Positions 8,001 through 15,649 of a stretch of 21,745 bases of DNA are shown here, in pieces (positions within the stretch are counted from its first letter, which is position 1; every line of letters begins with the position of its first letter). Both the position numbers and the translations under genes were made by a program. The notes under the pieces were generated by a model. It searched no databases and had not been told where the DNA came from. It was given only the letters and a program-made list of their open reading frames with translations. Source of the stretch: B3-G11 sp039714175 (lineage in GTDB: Bacteria; Actinomycetota; Acidimicrobiia; Spongiisociales; UBA5794); assembly GCA_039714175.1 (NCBI GenBank), contig JBDLJV010000015.1:1-21745 (forward strand), given 5' to 3'.

Positions 8001-9023
8001 CTACAAGCGTGCGTGCAAACGTACAGCCTGCTCGGCTGCCTTTGCTCTGATCTCCTCGGCATCAACCCTGGTCGGTGCGCCATCGGCATACACAGTCTCG
8101 CCGCCCACCTTCACCTCGACCGGGTGGATACCCGCTGTGAATGCAATGTGCCACGGGTCCATCGGATCGTAGGACCATGTCACCTCGTCGTTGCGAGCCT
8201 CGGGGACGAGATCGAGTCCGTTCTGGAGCCATGACCATGCCGGGTCCGGGCCGACTGTGACATCAACCGAACGCTGCATCACGTAGGCAAGGCGGAACGA
8301 CTCGATCATGTTCGCCCCGATCCCGTCGGTTCCCAGCGCAACAGGGTTCGTGAACCGTGCAGGGTTCGCATACCCGACCCCGTTGTTCAGATTCGAACGG
8401 GGATTGTGGAGGATCGTCCCCTCGAGTCCATGGTCATCATCGAGGTAGACACAGTGACTGAGCAGCCACTTGTCGTTCGTCATGCCTGCAAGCCGCTTCG
8501 GGGCATCGGCGTCACCCGGTCCTTCCGCAACATGGATGTGGACGCCAACGTCGAATTCATCCGCAAGAGCCGCTGCGCCTTCGAGCGATTCGTCGCTGCA
8601 GGTGAAGGCTGCATGCACGCCGACAAGGCAGTTGCCTCCCTCGGCGAGGAATCGTCGGTTCTCTTCGAGACCCCTGCGAGCGCCATCGGCGCCGTGCCGG
8701 TCGGTGACGCCGTACCCGGTCACAACCCGCACTCCCACCTCGGCGCAAGCATCGGCGATCACGGAGAGCGAACCCTCGATCGCGTTGGGGGTCTCGTTGT
8801 GATCGATGATCGCGGTCGTGCCTGACTCAAGAGCCTCGAGCGCCCCAAGCTTTGCTGACCACTCGAGCATCTCGAGGTCGAGGGCGGTGTCGAGACGCCA
8901 CCACACCTGTTCGAGTATCTCCTGGAAGTTGGTCGCGACCTTCGGTGGCGCGGGCATGCCGCGCGCAAGCTCTGAGTAGAGATGGTGGTGTGCGCAGACG
9001 AGTCCTGGGGTGACGTTGTTCAC
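8001..9023 (-). CDS. ssnA: SsnA-like aminohydrolase, shortened at the N-terminus
   Basis: This 340-residue metal-dependent amidohydrolase resembles SsnA, the aminohydrolase found with YgfK and selenium-dependent hydroxylases. Metal-binding positions are present: H12 and H14 in CAHHHLYSELARGM, H164 in VHIHVAEG, H190 in LLSHCVYLDDDH and D233 in ALGTDGIGANM. SsnA proteins are normally about 440 residues, with a beta-sandwich of about 55 residues before the PGL-AHxH motif. Here the motif begins at residue 6, and the C-terminal part is also shorter. The ATG at 9023 overlaps the dehydrogenase stop (ATGA) and no missing segment is encoded upstream, since that DNA is the dehydrogenase C-terminus. Deamination or hydrolysis of a purine-like substrate is likely but unproven. 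Third gene from the 3' end of the operon, translationally coupled to xdh. Confidence 0.84.
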   Translation of the reverse strand: MNNVTPGLVCAHHHLYSELARGMPAPPKVATNFQEILEQVWWRLDTALDLEMLEWSAKLGALEALESGTTAIIDHNETPNAIEGSLSVIADACAEVGVRVVTGYGVTDRHGADGARRGLEENRRFLAEGGNCLVGVHAAFTCSDESLEGAAALADEFDVGVHIHVAEGPGDADAPKRLAGMTNDKWLLSHCVYLDDDHGLEGTILHNPRSNLNNGVGYANPARFTNPVALGTDGIGANMIESFRLAYVMQRSVDVTVGPDPAWSWLQNGLDLVPEARNDEVTWSYDPMDPWHIAFTAGIHPVEVKVGGETVYADGAPTRVDAEEIRAKAAEQAVRLHARL

Positions 9024-11599
9024 TGGGTGCTCCTCTTCTCGATGGGCTCATGTACTCCCATCGGAGTCTGTGTCCTCCAATTGCCGTCGACCTCATGAAG
9101 CGCTGCTGCGACTGCGCCCGCTGTCGGTACGAGACCGATCTCGCCAACACCTTTGACACCGTAGGGTGACCGCGGCTGCGGTACCTCGACGATGATCGTC
9201 TCCACCTCCGGCATGTCCTTGGCCCTGAGGATGCCGAGGCTGCGCAGCGTGTGCTTCGTTGGTTGAGCAAGCTCGTCCGTCGGGAACTCCTCGGTCAGCG
9301 CGTACCCGAGACCCATGTGCACAGCACCTTCGATCTGACCCTCGACGAGCCGGGGATTCATTGCACGTCCTACATCGTGGGCCGCCACGACCTTCTCGAT
9401 CTCTCCGGTTCCCGGATCGGCGATGACGAGTTGAGCGGCATAGCCGAATGCAGAGTGGATGATCGGGTTGTCAACACCGTCCTCGAGCGCATTCGTCCAG
9501 TCGACGCGGTATTCGCCGCTGTGGTCGACTCCGGTGGCGAGCCCGGCCTCCGCGGCAGCTCTGCATGCGTCGGCAACGGCCCCTGCCGCCATGACGGTGC
9601 CACGAGAACCGGTCGTCTGGCCGGCACCGAGAGGCCGGGTTGTGTCAACAACGACCTTGATTCGACGGGAATCTATGCCGAGCTCGGTTGCCGCGACCTG
9701 CATAGCAACATTGTGTACCCCCTGACCCATCTCCGTCCAGCAGTGTCTGACCTCAACCGAGCCATCCTCCTCCAGCCGGACGACTGCTTTGGAGATCTCC
9801 AGGAAACCGTTCCCCAATCCGGAGTTCTTCAAGGCAATTCCGAGTCCGATCGACTTGCCGTCTGCTCGTGCCGTGTCGTAGGCAGGCTTGATGGCGTCGA
9901 GACATTCACGAATTCCCCGGGAACCGTCGTCCATGATCTGGCCGGGCCCCCAGACAGATCCGGGCTCGATGATGTTGCGGGACCGCATCTCCCAGCCGCT
10001 GATCCCGACAGCGGCGGCGAGGCGATCAATGATTCCTTCCATCGCGAACTGCGCCTGGTTGGCACCGAACCCACGGAAGGCGCCACCAACAGGATTGTTC
10101 GTTCGCACGGCGATGGCATCGACATCGATATTGTCGACGACGTACGGTCCGCTCATGTGGCCGGCCGCACGCTCGAGGACCTTCATGCCCACGGATGCAT
10201 ACGGACCCGAGTCGCCGATCATCCTGGACTTCAGCGCGGTGAGCCGACCGTCACTGTCGCATCCGGCCCACACCTCGATTTCGATCGGGTGGCGCTTCGC
10301 ATGCATGCGGAACGACTGCTCGCGGGTGAGGGTGCACACGACGGGGCGGCGGAGCAGATGGGCGGCAAGCGCGGTCTGGCCCTGGTTCGACATGTCCTCC
10401 TTGCCGCCGAATGCGCCGCCGTTGGAGACAAGCTCGACGGTCACATCGTCTTCGTCGATGTCCAGGATCGATGCGATCTGCGATTGGTCATCCCAAATAC
10501 CCTGCCCACCGGAGTACACATGGAGTCCGCTCTCACCCACCGGGACAGCGAGGGTCGACTCCGGTTCGAGGAACGCGTGCTCAACACGCTGGGTGCGGAA
10601 GACCTCGTGGACCGTGTGGGCTGCAGATTCCAGGGCTGCGTCGACGTCACCGCGATCGTAGGTCGATCGGGACAGGACGTTGCCATCGAGTCCCCACACC
10701 GCGTTCTCGCTCGATGCGAGCGCGGCGTGCGCTTCCGCGAATGGTTCGAGCACGTCGTATTCGACATCGATGAGATCAGCTGCCGCGTGGGCAATGGCCT
10801 TCGATTCGGCGACGACGATGGCAAGAACGTCACCGAAGTAAGAAGTTCTGCCACCCTCGGGAATGAAGACCGGCCAATCCTCGTAGATGATCCCGACGTG
10901 GATCTGTCCCGGCACGTCAGCTCCGGTGTACACAGCGATGACACCATCGGCCGCCTCGGCTCGGGTTGTGTCGATTCGGATGACGTCGGCTCGCGCATGA
11001 TCCGTGAGCCGGAGCGCACCGTGGAGCAACCCCTCGGGCCGCAGATCGTTGACGTAGCCACGGTCTCCGAGGGCCAGTTCGATTCCTTCGTACTTCAGGC
11101 CCGGGTCCCCGATACCGACCGGGGCGATCGGTGTCTCAACACGATCCTCGACGAGTTGGTCTATCGCTTCAAAGATCTTCGTGTAGCCGGTGCACCGACA
11201 GAGATGGGCGCCGAGACGACTCTCCACCGTTCGCCTGTCGAGATCGGATCCCTTCTGGTCCAGCAAGGACTTCGTGCGCACGAGGATGCCCGGAGTGCAG
11301 AAGCCACACTGCAAGGCTCCGGTGGAGGCGAACGCGTTGGCGAGACGCTCCCGCTCGGAAACTTCGAACCCCTCGAGGGTGACGATGTCCTTGCCCTCAG
11401 CCTTGTCCATCGAGACGAGACAACTCTGGATCGCCTTGCCGTCCAACAGAACCGTGCATGCTCCACACTGGCCGGAGGGAGAACAACCATCCTTGGGCGA
11501 AGTGATGTCCAGACCCTCACGGAGTGCAGACAGGAGATGTTCGTGTTCACGTGGGAGTTCCACGCGAAGACCGTTCACAGTGAATGAAACAGTCTCCAT
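9020..11599 (-). CDS. xdh: selenium-dependent xanthine dehydrogenase (fused 2Fe-2S and molybdopterin subunits)
   Basis: This 859-residue enzyme hydroxylates a purine-like heterocycle at a molybdenum cofactor and passes electrons through two 2Fe-2S clusters. The plant-type cluster uses C39, C45, C48 and C60. The second uses C98, C101, C134 and C136 (QCGFCTPG ... CRCTGYTKIFEAI). The molybdopterin domain has GGAFGGKE (394-401), FRGFG (508-512), MGQG (624-627), GAGQTTGSRGT (658-668) and KGVGE with the catalytic glutamate at 820. Fusion of small and large subunits without an FAD domain, and length near 850, match the selenium-dependent xanthine dehydrogenase family. No in-frame TGA selenocysteine codon occurs, so any selenium would be a cofactor ligand. 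The presence of yqeB, yqeC, ygfK and ssnA strengthens the call. The ATG at 11599 follows GAGGAGA. It heads the operon, about 45 bp from the TTGACA-type palindrome. Substrate could be hypoxanthine, xanthine or another purine. Confidence 0.92.
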   Translation of the reverse strand: METVSFTVNGLRVELPREHEHLLSALREGLDITSPKDGCSPSGQCGACTVLLDGKAIQSCLVSMDKAEGKDIVTLEGFEVSERERLANAFASTGALQCGFCTPGILVRTKSLLDQKGSDLDRRTVESRLGAHLCRCTGYTKIFEAIDQLVEDRVETPIAPVGIGDPGLKYEGIELALGDRGYVNDLRPEGLLHGALRLTDHARADVIRIDTTRAEAADGVIAVYTGADVPGQIHVGIIYEDWPVFIPEGGRTSYFGDVLAIVVAESKAIAHAAADLIDVEYDVLEPFAEAHAALASSENAVWGLDGNVLSRSTYDRGDVDAALESAAHTVHEVFRTQRVEHAFLEPESTLAVPVGESGLHVYSGGQGIWDDQSQIASILDIDEDDVTVELVSNGGAFGGKEDMSNQGQTALAAHLLRRPVVCTLTREQSFRMHAKRHPIEIEVWAGCDSDGRLTALKSRMIGDSGPYASVGMKVLERAAGHMSGPYVVDNIDVDAIAVRTNNPVGGAFRGFGANQAQFAMEGIIDRLAAAVGISGWEMRSRNIIEPGSVWGPGQIMDDGSRGIRECLDAIKPAYDTARADGKSIGLGIALKNSGLGNGFLEISKAVVRLEEDGSVEVRHCWTEMGQGVHNVAMQVAATELGIDSRRIKVVVDTTRPLGAGQTTGSRGTVMAAGAVADACRAAAEAGLATGVDHSGEYRVDWTNALEDGVDNPIIHSAFGYAAQLVIADPGTGEIEKVVAAHDVGRAMNPRLVEGQIEGAVHMGLGYALTEEFPTDELAQPTKHTLRSLGILRAKDMPEVETIIVEVPQPRSPYGVKGVGEIGLVPTAGAVAAALHEVDGNWRTQTPMGVHEPIEKRSTQ

Positions 11600-11643
11600 C
11601 GTGCAATCTCCTCGTATGGCTCCATCGTATCTTCATCCCGTTC

Positions 11644-11658
11644 TTGACATTTTGTCAA
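11644..11658. promoter_or_regulatory. candidate operator 1: palindrome TTGACATTTTGTCAA in the divergent promoter
   Basis: TTGACA, TTT, TGTCAA is a perfect 6+3+6 palindrome in the 150-bp region between the divergent xdh operon and the YkoF-like/HTH gene pair. It is 45 bp from the xdh start. A near-identical copy (one base different) lies at 12382-12396. In both orientations its half-site equals a consensus -35 hexamer, so a protein bound here would cover a promoter. I found no convincing -10 box at standard spacing, so start points are not assigned. Confidence 0.68.
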
Positions 11659-11671
11659 TTCGGTGGCCGTT

Positions 11672-11713
11672 GATCGTCGGTCGTTTGTCGTCCATCGTCC
11701 GTCGTCTGTCGTC
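11672..11713. repeat. degenerate GTCGTC/ATCGTC short-repeat tract
   Basis: Words such as GATCGTCGGTCGTTTGTCGTCC and CATCGTCCGTCGTCTGTCGTC are tandemly arranged between the palindrome and the YkoF-like gene. The tract resembles those after yqeC (1531-1601) and after the deaminase gene (18309-18344). It lies in the probable leader of the YkoF-like gene. Confidence 0.6.
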
Positions 11714-11749
11714 ACTACTACTGTGGCTCGTGGCGATCCGGGAGATGTC

Positions 11750-11995
11750 TTGAGCAAGTACCGAGCCGAGTTCATGGTTGAACCGTTCACGGAAGGGTCT
11801 CTCGGGCCACCGGTTCTCGCCAGCATCGACGCAGTGAAGGCCCACGGATTCGATCCAAGCGTTGGGGCGTTCGGCACCACGATCACCGGGGACAGAACGC
11901 ATGTTTCCGAGGCGATTCGCGACATGGTCGACGCTGCCATGGACGCGGGCGCTACCCGGGTCACGGTCCAGATCGACAGGCCGTCCGAATCGTGA
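11750..11995 (+). CDS. YkoF-like (thiamine/HMP-binding-type) small ligand-binding protein
   Basis: This 81-residue protein resembles single-domain members of the YkoF/MTH1187 superfamily, which bind thiamine, hydroxymethylpyrimidine or similar small heterocycles in a ferredoxin-like fold. The pattern is a first strand (YRAEFMVEPF, residues 4-13), a helix (PVLASIDAVKAHG), the FGTTITGDR hairpin (41-49), a second helix (VSEAIRDMVDAAMDAG) and a last strand (TRVTVQID). I chose the TTG at 11750, which has GGGAGA 4 bases upstream and gives the compact domain. The in-frame ATG at 11663 would translate the short-repeat tract and is unlikely. The stop overlaps the GTG start of the next gene, an HTH regulator. 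The pair lies between two copies of the same palindrome, so it may supply the ligand-sensing half of a regulator. Ligand unknown; family assignment is by fold pattern and is moderately sure. Confidence 0.7.
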   Translation: MSKYRAEFMVEPFTEGSLGPPVLASIDAVKAHGFDPSVGAFGTTITGDRTHVSEAIRDMVDAAMDAGATRVTVQIDRPSES

Positions 11996-12354
11996 CTGCT
12001 GATGCAGATCGTGTGATCGACGCCCTCCGGCCCGCGCTCGAAGCCAGTGGTGGCACGATCATCCAGCCGACTGAAGCGGAGAGTCTTGATGTGCCGATCG
12101 AGTGGGACGGTTCGACAATCGCCTACGCCCGCCTCGGTTCTCTCAACGACGCCTTGGACAATCTGGTGACGAGGATCGAGCAGGAGTTGGGCGCACCGCT
12201 CCCCGACCTGGATAGAACGAACAAGCAGGTTGCCGTGCGCCTCCTCGATGAACGCGGAGCATTCCAACTCCGAAAGTCGATCGAAGACATCGCAGACCTC
12301 ATGGGTGTGAGCCGAATCACGATCTACAACTACCTGAATGCGATCCGAGGTTGA
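11992..12354 (+). CDS. small transcriptional regulator with C-terminal helix-turn-helix (YheO/DauR HTH_22-like)
   Basis: This 120-residue protein has an N-terminal part of about 75 residues without a recognised domain, rich in beta/alpha pattern (GTIIQPTEAESLDVPIEW; STIAYARLGSLNDALDNLVTRI). A C-terminal helix-turn-helix follows: VRLLDERGAFQLRKSIEDI then ADLMGVSRITIYNYLNAIRG (about 82-120). The C-terminal block closely resembles the HTH_22 domain of YheO/DauR regulators (a G-x-F-x-L-(R/K) helix, then LGVSR-T-Y-YL). Full YheO proteins are about 220 residues with an N-terminal PAS-like domain, which is missing here. The GTG at 11992 overlaps the stop of the YkoF-like gene (GTGA), so the two are made together. 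It is the best candidate to bind the palindromes at 11644 and 12382. Target and ligand are inference. Confidence 0.76.
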   Translation: MTADADRVIDALRPALEASGGTIIQPTEAESLDVPIEWDGSTIAYARLGSLNDALDNLVTRIEQELGAPLPDLDRTNKQVAVRLLDERGAFQLRKSIEDIADLMGVSRITIYNYLNAIRG

Positions 12355-12381
12355 GCACTTCCCGGCGGCGTCCCTTCCGAT

Positions 12382-12396
12382 TTGACATTTCGTCAA
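12382..12396. promoter_or_regulatory. candidate operator 2: TTGACATTTCGTCAA ahead of the transporter genes
   Basis: This copy differs from the palindrome at 11644-11658 by a single base (C for T at position 10). It lies in the 106-bp gap between the HTH gene and the first permease gene, 65 bp before that start. A good -10 hexamer, TATGAT, occurs at 12408-12413 but with a 20-bp spacing from the TTGACA half-site. Two near-identical sites bracketing the regulator genes suggest one regulator controls both the hydroxylase operon and the transporter operon. Confidence 0.68.
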
Positions 12397-12460
12397 GCAC
12401 AAGGAAATATGATTCCCGTAGTCCAACGCTAAGGAACGGTGACCGTCGGGCGATGCTGAC

Positions 12461-13660
12461 ATGACTCCCAACCTCAGTCATCAACAGCGTCGCATTCTTG
12501 CGTACAGCATCCCTGTCCTCGCGGTTGTCGCAGCTTTGATCTTCGGTGCGATCATGCTCGTCCTCCTCGGTGCGGACCCGATCGAGGGCTATTGGGAGAT
12601 GCTCGTCGGCGCCTTCGGATCCGGCAATGCTCTCGTGTCAACGATCCTGAAGGCCACTCCCCTCCTGTTCGTCGGTGTCGGTATCGTCATTGCCTTCCGC
12701 GCCAACGTGATCAATATCGGTGCCGAGGGCCAGATGGTGCTCGGAGGCCTCTTCTCAACGATCACTGCGCTCGCTCTCCCCGATCTGCCTTCGTTCATCA
12801 TGATCCCCATCGTGCTGGGCGCAGGCATCCTCGGCGGAGCCCTGTGGGGGTGGATCCCGGGCGCCCTTAAGGCCTACTACCGCGTGAACGAGATCCTCAG
12901 CACGATCATGCTCAACATCGTTGCTGTGCAGTTGATGAACTATCTGCTGCGTGGACCACTCATCGACCCTGCTGAGATCGAGCGCGGAACACGGATCCCC
13001 CAGACAGAACGGCTCCCAGAAGCAGCCGATCTCCCGCTCCTGTTCGGCAGCGAACGGCTCCACATCGGCCCGATTATCGCCGTGGTAGCCGCCATTGCTG
13101 CCTACTACCTCCTGTGGCGGACGCCGCTCGGCTACCGCCTGCGTGCTGTCGGCCTCTCCGAACACGCTGCCCGCTACGCAGGCATGCCCGTGAAGCGAAC
13201 GATCGCCCTCGCCCTCACGCTTTCGGGAGCCCTCGCCGGGCTCGCAGGTGCCGTGCTCGTATTCGGTAGCGAGAGTCACCGCATGGTCACGGATGGGTCG
13301 ACCATGGGCTTCACCGGAAGCGCAGGTTTCAACGGCATCGTCGCTGCTCTGTTCGGCGGCCTCCATCCGATCTGGACGATCCCTGCATCGTTCCTGTTCG
13401 GCGGCCTCATCGTTGGAGGCCAGGCACTCCAGCGTGCGGTACAGGTGCCGTCGGCACTCATCGTTGCTCTCAACGGTCTCGTTGTCGTGTTCGTCGTAGC
13501 CGCCGATCGGTACCGGACCAGGCTGCTGGTCGCAGAGGAGCCCGAGGAGCGGCCACCCGATGACGCCGACGAGTCGACTCACAAGGCGACCGCAATGGGG
13601 GCGGTGCACGACCTGCCTCCTGAAGGCACGCATTCGTTCGATCCTGAGGATTCGACATGA
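12461..13660 (+). CDS. nucleoside-type ABC transporter permease (NupP-like)
   Basis: This 399-residue integral membrane protein is a branched-chain/ribose-type permease (BPD_transp_2) of the kind paired with BMP-family binding proteins in nucleoside importers such as Bacillus NupNOPQ. About eight to ten hydrophobic segments are visible, beginning with IPVLAVVAALIFGAIMLVLL (residues about 16-35). The family motif NINIGAEGQ-like (VINIGAEGQMVLGG) is near residue 84, and the ATPase-contact loop LRAVGLSEHAARYAGM is near 227. A charged cytoplasmic tail of about 50 residues (EEPEERPPDDADES...) follows the last segment. The ATG at 12461 has no strong ribosome site; AAGGA lies 26 bases upstream and may serve a short leader frame. 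Its stop overlaps the next permease start by four bases. Confidence 0.92.
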   Translation: MTPNLSHQQRRILAYSIPVLAVVAALIFGAIMLVLLGADPIEGYWEMLVGAFGSGNALVSTILKATPLLFVGVGIVIAFRANVINIGAEGQMVLGGLFSTITALALPDLPSFIMIPIVLGAGILGGALWGWIPGALKAYYRVNEILSTIMLNIVAVQLMNYLLRGPLIDPAEIERGTRIPQTERLPEAADLPLLFGSERLHIGPIIAVVAAIAAYYLLWRTPLGYRLRAVGLSEHAARYAGMPVKRTIALALTLSGALAGLAGAVLVFGSESHRMVTDGSTMGFTGSAGFNGIVAALFGGLHPIWTIPASFLFGGLIVGGQALQRAVQVPSALIVALNGLVVVFVVAADRYRTRLLVAEEPEERPPDDADESTHKATAMGAVHDLPPEGTHSFDPEDST

Positions 13661-14589
13661 GCGAGATCTTCACGACCGCCGTACTCATTGCAGTCGTCGC
13701 TTCGGCGATCCGGTTGGCCGTGCCGCTCCTGCTCGCCTCTCTCGGCGAGACGTTCGGCCAACGCAGCGGTGTCCTCAACCTCGGCGTAGACGGGATCATG
13801 CTGCTCGGAGCGTTCGCTGGCTACTACGCGGTTCTCAAAACAGGGAACGTGTGGTTGGGTCTCGTCGGCGGATTGATCGTCGGCCTCATGCTCGGTCTCG
13901 CTTCTGCAGTCATCGCAGTAACGCTTCAAGCGGAGCAGGGCATCAGCGGCATCGGTATCTACCTATTCGGACTCGGGATGAGCGACCTGTTGTTCCAGAA
14001 ACTCGTCGGCACGCCGATACCGATCGATCAATTCCCGGAACTCCGGATTCCCCTCCTGGCCGATATCCCCATCATCGGAGAGATGTTCTTCCAGCACAGC
14101 CTTGCGATCTACCTTGCATTCGCATCCATACCCCTTGCGATGTTCATCATCAACCGAACCACGTTCGGGATGAAGATCCGCGCCGTTGGCGAGCATCCCG
14201 AAGCTGCAGACACGCTCGGTGTCAGCGTCGCCGGTGTGCGGTACGCAACGCAGATCATCGGTGGAGCGCTCGCCGGAATCGCCGGTGCGGTGCTCGCCAT
14301 CACCTTGGGCATTTTCCAGCAGAACCTCACGAACGCTGCAGGATTCATCGCCATTGCACTCGTCTACTTCGGTGCATGGCGACCGGTCGGGATCATGCTC
14401 GGTGCGTTGCTCTTCGGCTTCGTCAACGCACTCGTCCTGGAACTCAAGACCCAGCAGATCATCCCGAGAGAACTCTCCGATCTAGCAGCGATGGCCCCGG
14501 CCATCATCACAATCCTGGCATTGGTCTTTGTGGCGCGACGCTTCAGGGCGCCGTCCGCGTTGACCAAGCCTTTCACGAGAGGCAAGTAA
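13657..14589 (+). CDS. nucleoside-type ABC transporter permease (NupQ-like)
   Basis: This 310-residue protein is the second permease, with eight or so membrane segments and the motifs FGQRSGVLNLGVDGIMLLGAF (about 32-52) and a contact loop IRAVGEHPEAADTLGVSVAGVRYA (about 176-199). The pairing of a longer and a shorter permease, followed by binding protein and ATPase, is typical of BMP/Nup importers. It forms a heterodimeric pore with the upstream permease. The ATG at 13657 overlaps the upstream stop (ATGA), so translation is coupled. The next gene begins 35 bp downstream. Confidence 0.92.
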   Translation: MSEIFTTAVLIAVVASAIRLAVPLLLASLGETFGQRSGVLNLGVDGIMLLGAFAGYYAVLKTGNVWLGLVGGLIVGLMLGLASAVIAVTLQAEQGISGIGIYLFGLGMSDLLFQKLVGTPIPIDQFPELRIPLLADIPIIGEMFFQHSLAIYLAFASIPLAMFIINRTTFGMKIRAVGEHPEAADTLGVSVAGVRYATQIIGGALAGIAGAVLAITLGIFQQNLTNAAGFIAIALVYFGAWRPVGIMLGALLFGFVNALVLELKTQQIIPRELSDLAAMAPAIITILALVFVARRFRAPSALTKPFTRGK

Positions 14590-14624
14590 CAAACCCGAGG
14601 AACCGAAGGACGAAGGAGACGAAG

Positions 14625-15635
14625 TTGAAGAGAAGAAGCATCATGCTGATCGCCGTGATCGCACTCATCGCCGCCGCATGCGGTGGTTCCGGTGACGACA
14701 CGACGACGACAGCAGCAGACACGGGCGATGGGGACACCACGACGACGGCCGCGGTGGCTGAGTTCAGGGTCGCCATCGTTGCCCCATCGGCATCGAACGA
14801 CCTTGCGTTCACGCAATCGATCGTTGACGCTGCAAACATGCTCAAGGACAGCGGCATCGTCAGCGAGGTGGCCGTCACCGACGGAACCTTCGTTGTTGAG
14901 GACGCAGCAGTCGCGATTCGCGGTTACGCCGACGACGGCTACGACCTCGTCATCGCCCACGGGTCCCAGTACGGCGGTCCCCTCCAGGAGATCGCACCAG
15001 ACTTCCCGGACACCGCATTCGCTTGGGGCACGGCAGCAGATACGTTCGGCCTGTCGAATGTCTACGCCTACGAAGCAGCCTCCGACCAGGGCGGACATGT
15101 CATGGGAATCATGGCTGCGGCACTCTCGCAGAGCGCCAACGTGGGAATCGTCGGGCCGATCGAGGTCGGTGACGCGAAGCTGTACGTCGATGGGTTCAAG
15201 GACGGCGTCCTCGCTCAGAACCCGGGCGCTGAGGTCCCGATCAATTACATCGGATCATTCGCCGACGTCGCTCTCGCGTCAGAGGCCGCACAGTCGCTGA
15301 TCAACAACGGCGCAGACGTGCTCTCAGGCACGGCACAGATGGTTGTCGGCGCTGTCGGTGTTGCCAAGACAAAGGGCGTCCTGTGGTTCGGCACGCAAGC
15401 GAACCAGACGAGCCTGGCACCCGAAATCGTGGTCGCTTCCCAGGTGTACCACTGGGAGCACATCCTTGAAGAAATCGTCACCAAGGTCCAGGGCGGAACG
15501 CTCGGTGGCGAGACATTCGCCATCACGTTTGCGAACGACGGCCTGGTCATCGAGTACAACGATGGCTACGACCTTCCTGCCGATGTGAAGCAGCTCGCCG
15601 AGGACGCGATCGCCGAGTTCAAGGCCGAGGGATAG
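14625..15635 (+). CDS. BMP-family (nucleoside-type) substrate-binding lipoprotein
   Basis: This 336-residue lipoprotein captures the substrate outside the membrane for the neighbouring permeases. The signal is KRRS then a hydrophobic stretch ending in the lipobox LIAAAC, with lipidated cysteine near residue 19. A flexible Thr/Asp/Gly-rich linker (SGDDTTTTAADTGDGDTTTTAA) follows, a style common in actinobacteria. The mature domain has the BMP-family pattern: FRVAIVAP, YDLVIAHGSQYGG, AFAWGTAAD, YEAASDQGGHVMGIMAAALSQSANVGIVGPIEV, YVDGFKDG and YIGSFAD. I chose the TTG at 14625 because GGAG lies 6 bases upstream and it supplies the basic signal region; the ATG at 14643 would lose it. The much longer open frame upstream overlaps the permease and is spurious. 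Substrate is probably a purine nucleoside or base, judging from neighbours. Confidence 0.92.
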   Translation: MKRRSIMLIAVIALIAAACGGSGDDTTTTAADTGDGDTTTTAAVAEFRVAIVAPSASNDLAFTQSIVDAANMLKDSGIVSEVAVTDGTFVVEDAAVAIRGYADDGYDLVIAHGSQYGGPLQEIAPDFPDTAFAWGTAADTFGLSNVYAYEAASDQGGHVMGIMAAALSQSANVGIVGPIEVGDAKLYVDGFKDGVLAQNPGAEVPINYIGSFADVALASEAAQSLINNGADVLSGTAQMVVGAVGVAKTKGVLWFGTQANQTSLAPEIVVASQVYHWEHILEEIVTKVQGGTLGGETFAITFANDGLVIEYNDGYDLPADVKQLAEDAIAEFKAEG

Positions 15636-15649
15636 GAACAACTGAGGTT

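Noticed and set aside
9251..11587. A 778-codon open frame antisense to the xanthine dehydrogenase gene
   Set aside because: It mirrors the dehydrogenase codon by codon, has no recognisable motif, and is explained by high GC at third positions; the - strand protein has full Fe-S and molybdopterin motifs.
9020..11599. Selenocysteine codon or SECIS element in xdh
   Set aside because: There is no in-frame TGA before the stop; selenium in this enzyme class is a cofactor ligand and not a coded residue.
11600..11749. Purine or preQ1 riboswitch ahead of xdh or the YkoF-like gene
   Set aside because: The leader of xdh is under 60 bases and shows no purine-aptamer loop motifs; the other side is a short-repeat tract.
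13560..14624. A 355-codon N-terminal extension of the binding lipoprotein frame
   Set aside because: It overlaps the NupQ-like permease, has Arg/His-rich shadow composition, and would bury the lipoprotein signal; the TTG at 14625 with GGAG is the natural start.
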